A DNA stretch of 64,000 bases from Myxococcales bacterium. Lineage in GTDB: Bacteria; Myxococcota; Polyangia; Nannocystales; Nannocystaceae. The translations under genes were made by a program, and so were the position numbers. Under the pieces are notes generated by a model. It worked only from the letters and a program-made list of their open reading frames with translations. It had not been told where the DNA came from and searched no databases. The stretch is taken from NCBI GenBank assembly GCA_016793465.1, contig JAEUJW010000066.1, positions 1 through 64,000 on the forward strand, written 5' to 3'. Of the stretch, positions 8,324 through 17,318 are shown piece after piece (positions within the stretch are counted from its first letter, which is position 1; every line of letters starts with the position of its first letter).

Positions 8324-9403
8324 TCACCCGCCGAGCAGCTCACGCAGCCACGGCGGGTAGAGCAACAGTAGCAGGTCCACGGACGGCTGCTCGCGCGGCG
8401 GCTGCGGCCGGGCGGGCTGGGTCTGCGGCGGCGTGCCCGTCTGGCTCGCCGGTGTGGTCGGGCATTCGCACCCCCAGCTCGCCGGCAGACTCGGGCACGC
8501 CGCCTCGGCGATCAGCCGGTGCCCCTCCGCGTTCGGGTGGATGTGATCGAACGAGTGCAGCTCGCTCCGCATGAACCACCGCGGGATCTCGGCCGCCAGC
8601 GCCACCTCCGCCTGCTGGGCCGCCGCCCGCGCCTCCGGGGTCAGGCCGGCGTGCGCCGCCTGCCAGGCCCGGTCGCGCGTCAGCGCCTTCTCGAGCGGCG
8701 CCGGGTCTCGCAGCGCCGCGTCGGTCGCCCGCAGCGCCGAGCGGTACAGGTCGACCGCGACGTCGGCCAGCTCGTCCGCCTGCCACGCCGCCTCCGCGCC
8801 GCCCGTCCGCTTGCGCGTGAACTCCCCCAGCGCGTCCGCCGGGCTCAGCGCGCCCAGCACGAAGTCGACCACCCGCGTGGTCGCCCGCAGGTACTTCAGC
8901 CCGGCCAGCCCGGCCCAGCGCTTGTCGGTCTCCTCGCCCCACGGCGTCAGCGTCAGCCCGACCACCTTGAAGCCCTTCGCGTGGGCCAGCACGAACATCT
9001 CGCGGATGTCGTGGTTGGTCCGCTGCGGCGTGCCCACGCTGTTGAGCCCGCCCTGGAACACCAGCCACAGCTCCTGCCCCGGCGCGCGCAGCTGCGGCAG
9101 GCGGTCGAGCACCTGCTGCTTGAAGCGCTGGCGCAGCGCGAACGCCCCGAACCCGACCTTCGACAGGTTCTTGACCTCGACGTTGCGGCACATCTGCTGC
9201 AGCCGCGCCGCGTACGGCTGCTTCGGCCAGGCGCCGATCGAGCCCGCGAGCACGACCACCTTCACCGGCCGGTCCGCGAGCTTAAATTTCCACGTCGGCG
9301 GCGGCTCGACCGGCTCGGCCTCGAGCGGGGGCGGCTCCTGGGCCTGTCCCGTGAGACATGTCCCGAACGCCAGCAACCCGGCCAGCGGGGCCCACCACCT
9401 CAC
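8324..9403 (-). CDS. secreted SGNH/GDSL-like hydrolase
   Basis: About 359 residues with an N-terminal export signal (WWAPLAGLLAFGTCLTG) and a proline-rich stretch. An SGNH-type fold follows: nucleophile candidate S55 in VLAGSIGAW, and the C-terminal block with D286-H-I-H289 in FDHIHPNAEGHRLIAEA, the usual Asp-x-x-His of the triad. The Cys at position 16 is not in a good lipobox, so it may be a soluble periplasmic esterase-like protein. The substrate is unknown; peptidoglycan or polysaccharide O-acetyl groups are typical. GTG 9403 overlaps the TGA of the upstream gene (GTGA), indicating translational coupling. The C-terminus is Pro/Gln-rich with a hydrophobic end. Confidence 0.7.
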   Translation of the reverse strand: MRWWAPLAGLLAFGTCLTGQAQEPPPLEAEPVEPPPTWKFKLADRPVKVVVLAGSIGAWPKQPYAARLQQMCRNVEVKNLSKVGFGAFALRQRFKQQVLDRLPQLRAPGQELWLVFQGGLNSVGTPQRTNHDIREMFVLAHAKGFKVVGLTLTPWGEETDKRWAGLAGLKYLRATTRVVDFVLGALSPADALGEFTRKRTGGAEAAWQADELADVAVDLYRSALRATDAALRDPAPLEKALTRDRAWQAAHAGLTPEARAAAQQAEVALAAEIPRWFMRSELHSFDHIHPNAEGHRLIAEAACPSLPASWGCECPTTPASQTGTPPQTQPARPQPPREQPSVDLLLLLYPPWLRELLGG

Positions 9404-10140
9404 GGGGTCACCGTGAACGCGATGGTCGCCAGCGGGGCCTGGTCGGCCGACAGCACGCGCGCCTGCCAGCTGCCGATGTACTCGCGGCGCAGCACCAGCC
9501 ACGCGCGCGAGCGGTAGGCGTGGAGGTCGGGGATGTTGACCGCGCGCCGGCGGAACGGCGCCCCGTCCTTGACCCACTCGACCTCGACGGCTTCTTCTTC
9601 GCGCGCGTGGACCACCCGGAAGCACACGTTGACCTGCTCGTGCCTGGCCAGCGAGAAGGTCGCGGCCTCGCCGGAGCAGCCGTCCTTCTCGTAGGCCGAG
9701 CCCAGCCAGATCTTGTCGACGTGGATCCCGGTCTCGCCGATCGCTCCGAGCGGCGGGCCGTCGTGGATCGCCACCGGCAACCGCTGGAACACCCGCGCCA
9801 CGTGGGCCGGCGTGTTCGCGGGCACGGCCCGCGGATCGCTCGGCGGCGCGGAGTCTGGGCTCGCCGGCGGGGCCTCGTGCACCGCCGGCCGCGGCGAGGG
9901 GCCCGGCCCCGCGTCGGCCGCGAGGCTCGGCATGTCGCGCGTCGACGCCGGCACGATCGCCCCGCGCCCCGGCTCGGGCGTCGCGTCCCCGGCCACCGGC
10001 GCGCCCGCAGACTCGCTCGAGCAGCCCGCGATCAGCCCCACGAGCGCGGCCAGGCCCCGGGCCGCCGAGCCCGAAGTGCCTCGTCGTCGCCCCCGTCGGC
10101 GGGCCCCCGACGCGTCGATGCTTGTCGCTCTTCTGTCCAC
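9400..10140 (-). CDS. lipoprotein, function unknown, coupled to the SGNH hydrolase
   Basis: About 246 residues from GTG 10140. An Arg-rich n-region precedes a hydrophobic core ending in the lipobox LIAGC, then a Pro/Ala/Ser-rich linker to about residue 110 and a compact domain with Cys residues (KDGCSGEAATF, VNVCFRVVHARE). The domain is beta-rich and resembles no family I can name with confidence. The start is uncertain: TTG 10185 is also open, but codon use upstream of 10140 is atypical. The overlap with the next gene suggests that the two act together at the envelope. Confidence 0.6.
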   Translation of the reverse strand: MDRRATSIDASGARRRGRRRGTSGSAARGLAALVGLIAGCSSESAGAPVAGDATPEPGRGAIVPASTRDMPSLAADAGPGPSPRPAVHEAPPASPDSAPPSDPRAVPANTPAHVARVFQRLPVAIHDGPPLGAIGETGIHVDKIWLGSAYEKDGCSGEAATFSLARHEQVNVCFRVVHAREEEAVEVEWVKDGAPFRRRAVNIPDLHAYRSRAWLVLRREYIGSWQARVLSADQAPLATIAFTVTP

Positions 10141-10277
10141 CGCCCTGCGGCGTGCATCGTAGCCGGGTTTTTCCGGGTGGAACAACCGCCGACGCGGACT
10201 TCGCGCTGAGCCATGCCGAGCATCCTCTCATCCCGTGCGCTTGCTCATCGGCGCGCGTCGGTCTAAGAGAGTCGGCC

Positions 10278-11324
10278 ATGGCTCGCGTTCTCCCCTTTTC
10301 GCTCGTCCTCGGAGCCGGCCTCGTCGCGCTCGGCGGGTGCCAGTTCCAGACCAAGCACCACCTCGGCAAAGTGCCGCCCGAACGGCCCGTCGCCGCCGCG
10401 GCGCCCGCCCCGCGACCGACCCCGCAGGGCACCTTCGAGGGCAGCGCCGAGGGCAGCCTGCTCGACAACTACGTCGACCGCCGCGAGCGCCCCGAGGGCC
10501 CCAAGGACCCCAAGGACACCACCGAGTACACCCCGCGCGTCGAGGACCTGCAGACGTTCACCCTGCCGACCAACAGCAAGAAGATGGTCACCACCTTGCT
10601 GACCTTCGCCGCGCAGGACAACCGCGCCCGCGCGCTCGACCTGTTCACCGAGCAGGCCCGCTGGGGCGTGCCCGATCGCCGCGAGCCCGACGCCCGGGCG
10701 ATCCACGAGGACGGCGGTCAGGCGTTCTTCGAGGCCCTGCGGACCGTCGCCGCCCGCTTCGAGAAGAACGAGAACCTCAGCTGCCCGCCGATCATGCCGG
10801 CCGCGACCGTCTACGTGCGCAACGGCGCCGAGCCGATGTGGTGCTTCTACATCAGCAACGACAACTTCGACATCCTCGCCTTCAAGCTGGTCCACGAGGG
10901 CGGCGCCGCGAAGATCGACTACGTCGGCATGCACGAGGAGCGCCCCCAGGGCATGATCCAGCGCCCCGGCGCGATCCCCCCGCCGATGACGCCGAACCTC
11001 CGCCGCTCGTCGCGCCTCCCGCCCAACGTCGAGCGCTCCGACCCGGCGATGCTCCAGCCTGGCCAGACCCTCGACCCGGACGGCCTCCCGCCGCGGCCGA
11101 TCGTCGTGCCCGGCGCTCCGCCGATCTCCCCGCCCGACGCCGCCCCGGGCACCAACCCCGCGCAGCCGGTCGCAACGCCGCCCGGCCAGCCCGCTCAGCC
11201 CGTCACGCCGCCGACCAAGGCCGAGACGCCCGCCAAGGCCCCGGCGAAGGCCCCCGCCAAGCCCGAGGCGCCGACCAAGGCCGAGCCGCCCGCGGCCCCG
11301 GCCGAGGCGCCGCCCTCGCCCTGA
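10278..11324 (+). CDS. lipoprotein with Pro/Ala/Lys-rich tail
   Basis: 348 residues. MARVLPFSLVLGAGLVALGGC is a lipoprotein signal with lipobox ALGGC. A conserved-looking middle (residues ~85-230) includes LQTFTLPTNSKKMVTTLL, DLFTEQARWGVPDR and MWCFYISNDNFDILAF. Beyond ~240 the chain is low complexity, with Pro-rich stretches and TKAETPAKAPAKAPAKPEAP-like repeats typical of cell-wall-spanning linkers. AAGAGA lies 8 nt before ATG 10278 and is the likely ribosome site. The open frame extends upstream to 10122 without coding character. No enzyme signature. Confidence 0.75.
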   Translation: MARVLPFSLVLGAGLVALGGCQFQTKHHLGKVPPERPVAAAAPAPRPTPQGTFEGSAEGSLLDNYVDRRERPEGPKDPKDTTEYTPRVEDLQTFTLPTNSKKMVTTLLTFAAQDNRARALDLFTEQARWGVPDRREPDARAIHEDGGQAFFEALRTVAARFEKNENLSCPPIMPAATVYVRNGAEPMWCFYISNDNFDILAFKLVHEGGAAKIDYVGMHEERPQGMIQRPGAIPPPMTPNLRRSSRLPPNVERSDPAMLQPGQTLDPDGLPPRPIVVPGAPPISPPDAAPGTNPAQPVATPPGQPAQPVTPPTKAETPAKAPAKAPAKPEAPTKAEPPAAPAEAPPSP

Positions 11325-11408
11325 TCCTCGCTGAAGCGACTCGCCGAGCCGCGCGTGATGTCCCCGACGTCGCGCCGGTTCGTCGGTCTTCTTCGCACTG
11401 CCAAGAAG

Positions 11409-11447
11409 CTCGGCCCACGACGCCGGTCGCGGTCCTGGGCCGAGTTT
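11409..11447. terminator. terminator-like hairpin between convergent genes
   Basis: CTCGGCCCA (11409-11417) pairs perfectly with TGGGCCGAG (11436-11444), followed by TTT. A nested CGAC-GCCG-GTCG stem lies inside. It sits between the lipoprotein stop (11324) and the YkgJ-like stop (11482) and could serve both. Confidence 0.5.
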
Positions 11448-11481
11448 CAACCACCACGGGCGGGCGGAGGCCCTGGAGAAC

Positions 11482-11982
11482 TCACTCGGCGAGCCACTCG
11501 GCGATCGTGCGGTTGTCCTGGGGCCCGAGCGCGAGCTCCTCGCGCAGCGAGATCCAGTCGGCCGCCCACTCGGCCTGCGGCTCGACGATCAGCTCCGCCT
11601 CGAGGTCCTCGACGTCACGAAAGTTGAGCCGACACGTCTTCAGCTCGTGCGGACGATCGGGGTGCCACAGCGGGATGCCGTACTTGCGGCAGATCCGCGG
11701 GCGGTGCGCGTACAGCCGGCACTCGCCCGCTGCCGACAGCACCGGACACGCCTGCCCCGCCTCATAGTTCTTCGCCCGCGCGCGCACGTCGGCCTGCACC
11801 TCCGCCGGCGCGGCCGCCAGCCCCTCGCGCAGCAGCGCGCCCTCGAGTTCCGACACGCGGAAGCTCTGATGACAGCACTCGCTGCAGCCCGCGCGGCACT
11901 GGATGTGCGCCCGGTAGCGGTCCACCACCGGGGCCACGCCCGCGTCGATCAGCGCCAGGTGCACCCGCAGTCGCCGCGTCAC
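11482..11982 (-). CDS. YkgJ-family Cys-cluster (putative metal-binding) protein
   Basis: 166 residues. The N-terminal cysteine cluster C29-x3-C33-x2-C36-C37 (QCRAGCSECC), followed by ACPVLSAAGECRLYAHRPRICRKYG, is the signature of the YkgJ/UPF0153 family, thought to bind zinc or an Fe-S cluster. The molecular role is unknown. The GTG start overlaps the TGA of the upstream secreted-protein gene (GTGA), so translation is coupled. Confidence 0.85.
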   Translation of the reverse strand: MTRRLRVHLALIDAGVAPVVDRYRAHIQCRAGCSECCHQSFRVSELEGALLREGLAAAPAEVQADVRARAKNYEAGQACPVLSAAGECRLYAHRPRICRKYGIPLWHPDRPHELKTCRLNFRDVEDLEAELIVEPQAEWAADWISLREELALGPQDNRTIAEWLAE

Positions 11983-12845
11983 TCGGCCTTCTCCTGCAGC
12001 AGCTGGCGATACGGCGACACCGGATAGCGCTCGCGGAACCGCCGCGCCGCCAGCTCGCCGCGCTTCACACTCTTAAAATCGACCTCTTGCCGGCGCAGCG
12101 CCGCCTCGAGCGCGAGCGCCCGAATTTTATCGGCGCTCGCGTGCTCCGGGTGGCGCACCACCATCAGCGCCGGCACCCCGCGCCCGCGCTGCACCCACGC
12201 CGCGTGGTGGTCCGCGAGCTGCGCCCGCATCGTCGCCAGGTCGACCACGCCGGCCCATGCATCCTTCCCGATCTCGAGCCGCGCATAGGCGTCGAGCCCG
12301 GGCTGCCCGCGTCGGCGCAGGCTGGCGTCGACCTGCAGCAGGTCGAGCTCGACCCGCCCGTCGCCGTCGGCCCGCGCCGAGTGCACGCCCGCCACGCGCC
12401 GTCCGTCCGGCAGCACCCCCGACAGCGTCACCGGTCCGGAGTACCGGCGCACCCAGCAGCCCGCCGCCTTCGCCTCATAGAGCCCGAGCACCCGCCGTCC
12501 CGGCAGGCGCAGCGGCCAGCCGGTGCACCCGCGGGCCTCCGAGACCACGAGCAACACCTTGGTCACGCCCCCGCGCGTGCGCTCGACCAGCCCGAACGCC
12601 GGACGCGGCCGCGACGCCGCCCGCAGCCGCTGTCGCTGGGCCTCGCGGCGCTCCGCCTCGCAGCGCTCCGCGGCCACGAGCTCCCCGGCCTGCAGCTCCC
12701 GGGCGACGATCGCGGCGCACCCCGCATCCGCCGGCCCCGCCGCGGGCGCACCGATCCCGCTGGCGCGAGGCTCCTTCGCCGCCGCCGGTCCGGCCGCCAG
12801 CGCCAGCATCAGCGCCAATCCTGCTCGCCCGTGCTGCCCTGCCAC
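11979..12845 (-). CDS. secreted protein, function unknown
   Basis: About 288 residues. Start GTG 12845 gives a clean signal peptide (hydrophobic ALMLALAAGPAAA, then KEP). The mature part has several Cys (DAGCAAI, EARGCTGWPL, AAGCWVRRYSG), a charged Arg/Glu-rich helix at ~55-85, and a C-terminal segment that includes GVPALMVVRHPEHASADKIR. No family recognised. The choice of 12845 is supported by a TAGGCT -10 hexamer ending 8 nt upstream, consistent with a leaderless message. GTG 12869 is an alternative. Confidence 0.6.
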   Translation of the reverse strand: MAGQHGRAGLALMLALAAGPAAAKEPRASGIGAPAAGPADAGCAAIVARELQAGELVAAERCEAERREAQRQRLRAASRPRPAFGLVERTRGGVTKVLLVVSEARGCTGWPLRLPGRRVLGLYEAKAAGCWVRRYSGPVTLSGVLPDGRRVAGVHSARADGDGRVELDLLQVDASLRRRGQPGLDAYARLEIGKDAWAGVVDLATMRAQLADHHAAWVQRGRGVPALMVVRHPEHASADKIRALALEAALRRQEVDFKSVKRGELAARRFRERYPVSPYRQLLQEKAE

Positions 12846-12853
12846 CGCGGAGA

Positions 12854-12859
12854 AGCCTA
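12854..12859 (-). promoter_or_regulatory. -10 hexamer of leaderless-type promoter
   Basis: TAGGCT on the minus strand, preceded by TGG (extended -10-like), ends 8 nt before GTG 12845. No -35 is recognisable. Confidence 0.45.
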
Positions 12860-12951
12860 CCAGCTTCACCGGCGGGCACGGCGCGGGAAGCAGCCGGCCG
12901 CCGCGTGCGAGCGACTTGAGCCAGGGGCGAGGCTGCGGCACTCTCCCGCCC

Positions 12952-15123
12952 ATGTCACGCCCCCGCCGCCCGTTAACGGCCCGCACCGGCCTGTTCTTGA
13001 CCTGCGTGCTCGCGACGGGCGCGCTCGCCGGTTGCTTGAAGGTGCCGACCGACGGGACCGACGAGCCTGGCGCCGACAAGGCCCCGGCGAGCGCGCAGGA
13101 AGTGCTCGGCCGCTTCATCCTGGCCCTCGGCGGCGAGCCCAAGCTGCGGGAGATCACCCAGCGCACCGTCGAGGCGCGCATGACATTCTTGCCGGAGACC
13201 GGCTGCACCGACGCCGACGCCGACTGCCGGCGCGAGGAGAAGATCGGCAACTTCACGCTGTCGACGACCACCGCGCCGCGGCTGTATCGCCGCACCGTGA
13301 TCGAGAACCAGATCGAGGAGCAGGGCTACGACGGCAAGCAGGGCTGGCAGTACCGCGGCGGGGTGCTGGTGCTCGAGGACGCCGAGGAGTCGGCGATCTC
13401 CCGCGAGGACGCCAACCTGCACTGGTACCTCGACCTCGGCAAGCGCGACGTGAAGATCGCCCTCGAGCCGGCGCGGACCACCGACCACGAGGGCCAGCCG
13501 CGCGTGCTCGACGGCGTGCGCTGGACCCTGAAGGACGCCCAGGAGAAGGTGCTGTGGTTCGACCGCTCGACCGGCCTGCTGCGCGAAGAAGTGCTCGAGG
13601 AGAAGGTCAACGACCAGGTCCTGAAGCAGTACGTCCTCTACGACGACTACCGCCCGATCGACGGCGTGCAGGTCGCCCACAAGATCCGCCTCATCAACCA
13701 GGTCGACAAGCGCGCCCAGGAGGTCGTGTTCACCACCCAGCGCGTCGACCACCAGCCCGTGCCCGAGGAGACCTTCGTGGTGCCCAAGGTCCCCGCGCCG
13801 CAGCGGGCCAAGGACGCCGTGCTCGAGGCCCTGACCGCCGCCCGCGAGACCGCCGCGGCCGCCCCCAAGGACAAGGACGCCCAGCTCGTGCTGGCCCGCG
13901 CCGCCTGGGCCGCCGCCCACTTCGACGAGGCCGGCAAGGCCGCCGAGGCCACGCTGAAGCTCGACCCGAAGGAGAGCGAGGCGCTGTGGATCCTCGCCCG
14001 CTACCGCGTCCTCACCGCCAGCTACAAGGACGCCGAGGGCCTGCTGACCCGCGCCGAGAAGGCCGGCGTGCGCCCCGAGCTGGTCACCGCCCAGCGCGCG
14101 TGGATCCGCAGCCACACCCGCGACTTCGTCGGCGTCGCCAGGGCGCTCGACCAGCTCGGCCCGCAGAACGCCGCGCTCGCCAGCCGCTACCGCACGTTCG
14201 TGGGCAAGCCGCTGGTCGTCAAGATGGCCGGCGACGGCTGCCAGACCGAGCTGCCGGTCGTGCGCGAGGCCAACACCCCGCCGCTCATCGAGGTCGAGCT
14301 CGCCGGCGAGAAGACGCTCGCGCTGATCGACACCGGGGCCGCCGACGTGATCGTCGACACCGAGCTCGCCGCCAAGCTGAAGCTGCCGATCCGCTCGCGC
14401 ACGCCGCTCGGCGAGCAGGGGGAGATCGGCCACTCGCAGGTCCCGGCGCTCAAGATCGGCGGCGCGACCATCACCGACATCCCCGTCGACGTGTTCCCCA
14501 GCGAGACCCTGGCCCAGATGTCCGGCGGCCGCACGCGCCTCGCCGGGGCCGTCATCGGCGTCCGCGTGCTCGAGCAGTTCCAGGCCACCCTCGACGTCCC
14601 CGCCAAGAAGTTCTCGCTCGTCCACGGCGTCCCGAAGTGCAAGGCCGAGCTCGCCGCCAACCGCAGCGGCGCCGGCGCGACGCCGATGTGGCTGCACGAG
14701 ACCAACTTCGTCTACGTGCTCGGCCAGATGAACGGCGCCGAGGGCCTGTTCCTCATCAACACCGGCATGCAGGGCGTCGACATGACCGCCACCAGCAAGG
14801 CCTACGCCCGCTCCGGCATCGGCCCGCCGGCCCTGCGCCGCGACCAGCCGGCCATCGTCGACGTCGCCGAGTTCACCATCGACGAGCTGCTCACCGCCGA
14901 GAAGCTGCGCGGCGCCTACGGCTACTTCGAACAGGGCGAGAGCTCCGACCAGTTCCGCATCGACGGCATGATCGGCCTCGAGATCATCACCACCCGCCGC
15001 GTCACCTTCGACTTCCCCGAGCGCAAGCTCTACTTCCGCGACTCCGCGGGCCCCGCCGCCGCGAAGCCCCCCGCCGCCCCGACAGCAACCCCCGCGGCCG
15101 CCCCCGCGAAGCCCGTCAAGTGA
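12952..15123 (+). CDS. lipoprotein with retropepsin-like aspartic protease domain
   Basis: 723 residues. The signal ends in lipobox LAGC. The N-terminal half (residues ~40-300) resembles periplasmic outer-membrane-lipoprotein-sorting or beta-barrel domains (LGRFILALGGEPKLREI, then DDYRPIDGVQVAHKI). A TPR-like alpha segment lies at ~300-430. A retropepsin-type lobe follows, with catalytic ALIDTGAAD (D460). A second related lobe has FLINTGMQG (N603) where the catalytic Asp would be, and ends VTFDFPERKLYF, like other aspartyl-protease-like repeats. It may be an active enzyme through dimerisation of the first lobe, or a degenerate binding protein. A Pro/Ala-rich tail closes it. ATG 12952 was chosen for the signal peptide. 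Confidence 0.75.
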   Translation: MSRPRRPLTARTGLFLTCVLATGALAGCLKVPTDGTDEPGADKAPASAQEVLGRFILALGGEPKLREITQRTVEARMTFLPETGCTDADADCRREEKIGNFTLSTTTAPRLYRRTVIENQIEEQGYDGKQGWQYRGGVLVLEDAEESAISREDANLHWYLDLGKRDVKIALEPARTTDHEGQPRVLDGVRWTLKDAQEKVLWFDRSTGLLREEVLEEKVNDQVLKQYVLYDDYRPIDGVQVAHKIRLINQVDKRAQEVVFTTQRVDHQPVPEETFVVPKVPAPQRAKDAVLEALTAARETAAAAPKDKDAQLVLARAAWAAAHFDEAGKAAEATLKLDPKESEALWILARYRVLTASYKDAEGLLTRAEKAGVRPELVTAQRAWIRSHTRDFVGVARALDQLGPQNAALASRYRTFVGKPLVVKMAGDGCQTELPVVREANTPPLIEVELAGEKTLALIDTGAADVIVDTELAAKLKLPIRSRTPLGEQGEIGHSQVPALKIGGATITDIPVDVFPSETLAQMSGGRTRLAGAVIGVRVLEQFQATLDVPAKKFSLVHGVPKCKAELAANRSGAGATPMWLHETNFVYVLGQMNGAEGLFLINTGMQGVDMTATSKAYARSGIGPPALRRDQPAIVDVAEFTIDELLTAEKLRGAYGYFEQGESSDQFRIDGMIGLEIITTRRVTFDFPERKLYFRDSAGPAAAKPPAAPTATPAAAPAKPVK

Positions 15124-15190
15124 GCCCCGCGAAGCCTCATCACCCCATCGACCCGCTCGCCGACAGCACGCGCGAGCCGGACCACGCGCC

Positions 15191-16504
15191 GTGACCCTCG
15201 AGGCCCACAACATCGGCTACCTCGCCGCCCACGGCCTGCTCGGCGACGAGTGGGTGGCGAGCCCGTACGTCGAGGTCGACCGCGCCGGCCTCGTCGTGCG
15301 CACCGCCGCCGGCCGCCCCGCCGACGCCCCGCCGATCGTGCACGACCTCGGCCGCGCGCTGCTCATCCCCGGCTTCGTCAACGCCCACAGCCACGCGTTC
15401 CAGCGGGCCATCCGCGGCGCCACCCACCGCCGCGGCGCGCACGACCCGTCGAGCTTCTGGAGCTGGCGCGAGGCCATGTACCGGACCGCCGGCGCCCTCG
15501 ACCCCGAGGCTGTCTTTTCGGTCAGCCGCGCCTGCTTCGCCGAGATGCTGCGCGCCGGCATCACCTGCGTCGGCGAGTTCCACTACCTCCACCACAACCC
15601 GGACGGCAGCCCCTACGCCGACCCCAACGAGCTCTCGCGCCAGGTGATCCGCGCCGCCGCGAGCGTCGGCATCCGCCTCGTCCTGCTCTCGGTCTTCTAC
15701 GCCCGCGCCGGCGCCGGGCGCCCGCCGCTGCCCGAACAGCGCCGCTTCTGCGACGCCTCGGTCGACGCCTACCTGCGCCGCCTCGACATCCTCCGCGACG
15801 AGGGCGTCAGCCTCGGCGTCGCCCCCCACAGCGTGCGCGCCGCGCCCCGCGAGGCCCTGCGCGAGCTCGCCGCCTACGCCCACGCGCACGGCCTCCCGCT
15901 GCACGCTCACGTGTCCGAGCAGCCGCAAGAGAACGCCGAGTGCCAGGCCGAGCACGGCCTCACGCCGACCGCGCTGCTCGCCGCGACCGGCTGCCTCGAT
16001 CGCCCCGGCGGCTTCACGGCGGTGCACGCGATCCACCTCGAGCCGTCCGACTTCGCCGCGCTCGCCGGCCAGCACGTGTGCGCCTGCCCGACCACCGAGG
16101 CCGACCTCGGCGACGGCATCATCCCCGCCGGCGAGCACCTGCGCCACGGCGTGCGCCTCGCCCTCGGCAGCGACAGCAACGCGATCGTCGACCTCATACA
16201 AGAAGCCCGCCTGCTCGAGATGCACGAGCGCCTGCGCATCCGCGCCCGCCTCTGCCTCACCAGCCCCGAAGGCCAGGTCGGCCGCCCGCTCCTCGACATC
16301 GCCACCCGCGGCGGCGCCCTCGCCCTCGGCCGCCCCGACCTCGGCCGCCTCCGCGTCGGCGCCCCGTTCGACGCCTGCACCGTCGACCTCGCCCACCCGT
16401 CCCTGGCCGACATCGACCCCGCCCACGCCCTCGACGCCCTGCTGCTCGCCGGCACCGCGGCACCGATCTCCCGCGTGTTCGTCGGCGGCGTGCGCCTGCG
16501 CTGA
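15191..16504 (+). CDS. hutF: formimidoylglutamate deiminase
   Basis: 437 residues of the amidohydrolase superfamily, close to HutF. This enzyme hydrolyses N-formimino-L-glutamate to N-formyl-L-glutamate and ammonia in the five-step histidine degradation route. Metal ligands are visible: H66 and H68 in GFVNAHSHAFQR, His in LPLHAHVSEQ, His in VHAIHLEP, and Asp in LALGSDSNA. The HutF-typical FHYLHHNPDG motif is present. GTG 15191 follows the retropepsin gene by 67 bp. No other hut genes are adjacent, so the pathway must be completed elsewhere. The 3' end is part of an imperfect tandem duplication, listed separately. Confidence 0.9.
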   Translation: MTLEAHNIGYLAAHGLLGDEWVASPYVEVDRAGLVVRTAAGRPADAPPIVHDLGRALLIPGFVNAHSHAFQRAIRGATHRRGAHDPSSFWSWREAMYRTAGALDPEAVFSVSRACFAEMLRAGITCVGEFHYLHHNPDGSPYADPNELSRQVIRAAASVGIRLVLLSVFYARAGAGRPPLPEQRRFCDASVDAYLRRLDILRDEGVSLGVAPHSVRAAPREALRELAAYAHAHGLPLHAHVSEQPQENAECQAEHGLTPTALLAATGCLDRPGGFTAVHAIHLEPSDFAALAGQHVCACPTTEADLGDGIIPAGEHLRHGVRLALGSDSNAIVDLIQEARLLEMHERLRIRARLCLTSPEGQVGRPLLDIATRGGALALGRPDLGRLRVGAPFDACTVDLAHPSLADIDPAHALDALLLAGTAAPISRVFVGGVRLR

Positions 16505-16575
16505 CGCCCTGCTGCTCGCCGGTCGCCGCGGCACCGATCTCCCGCGTGTTCGTCGGCGGCGCGCGCCTGCGCTGA
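16433..16575 (+). repeat. imperfect tandem duplication of the hutF 3' end
   Basis: The last ~70 bp of hutF (16433-16502) are repeated immediately downstream (16503-16573). Differences are a 1-nt indel within GGCACCGCGG versus GGTCGCCGCGG and one substitution near the end. The second copy lies after the true stop and also ends in a TGA. The first copy encodes the family-typical RVFVGG ending, so it is the functional one. Confidence 0.9.
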
Positions 16576-16648
16576 CGCCCGCGGGCGCGCCCGCCCGCGA
16601 ACCCCGAGGATCTGGTCGTCCCCGGCCGACGATGCTAACTCCCCGGGG

Positions 16649-17290
16649 ATGTCCGCCCCGCGCGCAAGCTGCCTCGCCCTGGCGATCCTCGCCGGCCTCG
16701 GCTGCGCCGGTCGCGAGACCCGCGCCTCCCGCGACGCCTTCAAGACCGCGATCGCCAAGGGCCGCCCCGCCGAGGCCCAAGCTCCCGGCGAGCGCAACAA
16801 GGACGGCTCCGCCGCCAACCCCGCCGACGCGACCGCCTGGAAGTCGCTCTACAGCTTCACCGTCAAGGTCGCCGACATGCTCTCGCTCGGCACGACCACC
16901 GCGACGCTGCCGACCCTGATGAAAAAACTCTGCGCCGAGCCGCCCGAGGACGTGGCCGACGACGAGGTCGCCGTCCGCTGCGAGCCCGAGGCGCCGCTCG
17001 ACCCGCTCGGTCGCACCCTGACCCTCGAGCTCAGCAAGGCCACGGTCGGGCTCGTGGCCACCGACCTGACCGACAGCGACAGCGCCGACCTGCTGGCCCA
17101 GGCCCTGAGGCAGCTGGCCGGCGCCTGCGGCCAGCCGTGGACGCGGAGCCCCGGCCGCGCGGAAAACGCCCACGAGGAATTACACACGTGCCCGGCCACG
17201 GCCGGCTCGCTGCTGGTGCTGGGGCGCTTCCCCGTCGACCTCGCCGGCGGGCGCTGGCAGTTCTCCCTCGCAGTTCTAGGTCCGGGCTAA
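16649..17290 (+). CDS. lipoprotein, function unknown
   Basis: 213 residues with signal LALAILAGLGC (lipobox GLGC). The mature part has an Ala-rich linker and a helical domain containing ATAWKSLYSFTVKVADMLSLG and TLMKKLCAEPPED, with three or four Cys in the second half (VRCEPEAP, AGACGQPW, LHTCPATAG). No known family recognised. It is followed by 17319 with 28 bp spacing. A weak -10 (TAACTC) ends 7 nt before the ATG. Confidence 0.65.
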   Translation: MSAPRASCLALAILAGLGCAGRETRASRDAFKTAIAKGRPAEAQAPGERNKDGSAANPADATAWKSLYSFTVKVADMLSLGTTTATLPTLMKKLCAEPPEDVADDEVAVRCEPEAPLDPLGRTLTLELSKATVGLVATDLTDSDSADLLAQALRQLAGACGQPWTRSPGRAENAHEELHTCPATAGSLLVLGRFPVDLAGGRWQFSLAVLGPG

Positions 17291-17296
17291 TAAACT
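17291..17296 (+). promoter_or_regulatory. candidate -10 directly after a stop codon
   Basis: TAAACT starts at the base after the TAA stop of the 16649 lipoprotein and lies 22 nt before ATG 17319, with GAGG about 9 nt before that ATG. It could give an independent leadered transcript. Confidence 0.3.
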
Positions 17297-17318
17297 CCGC
17301 TCCGCCGCGAGGCCCCTC

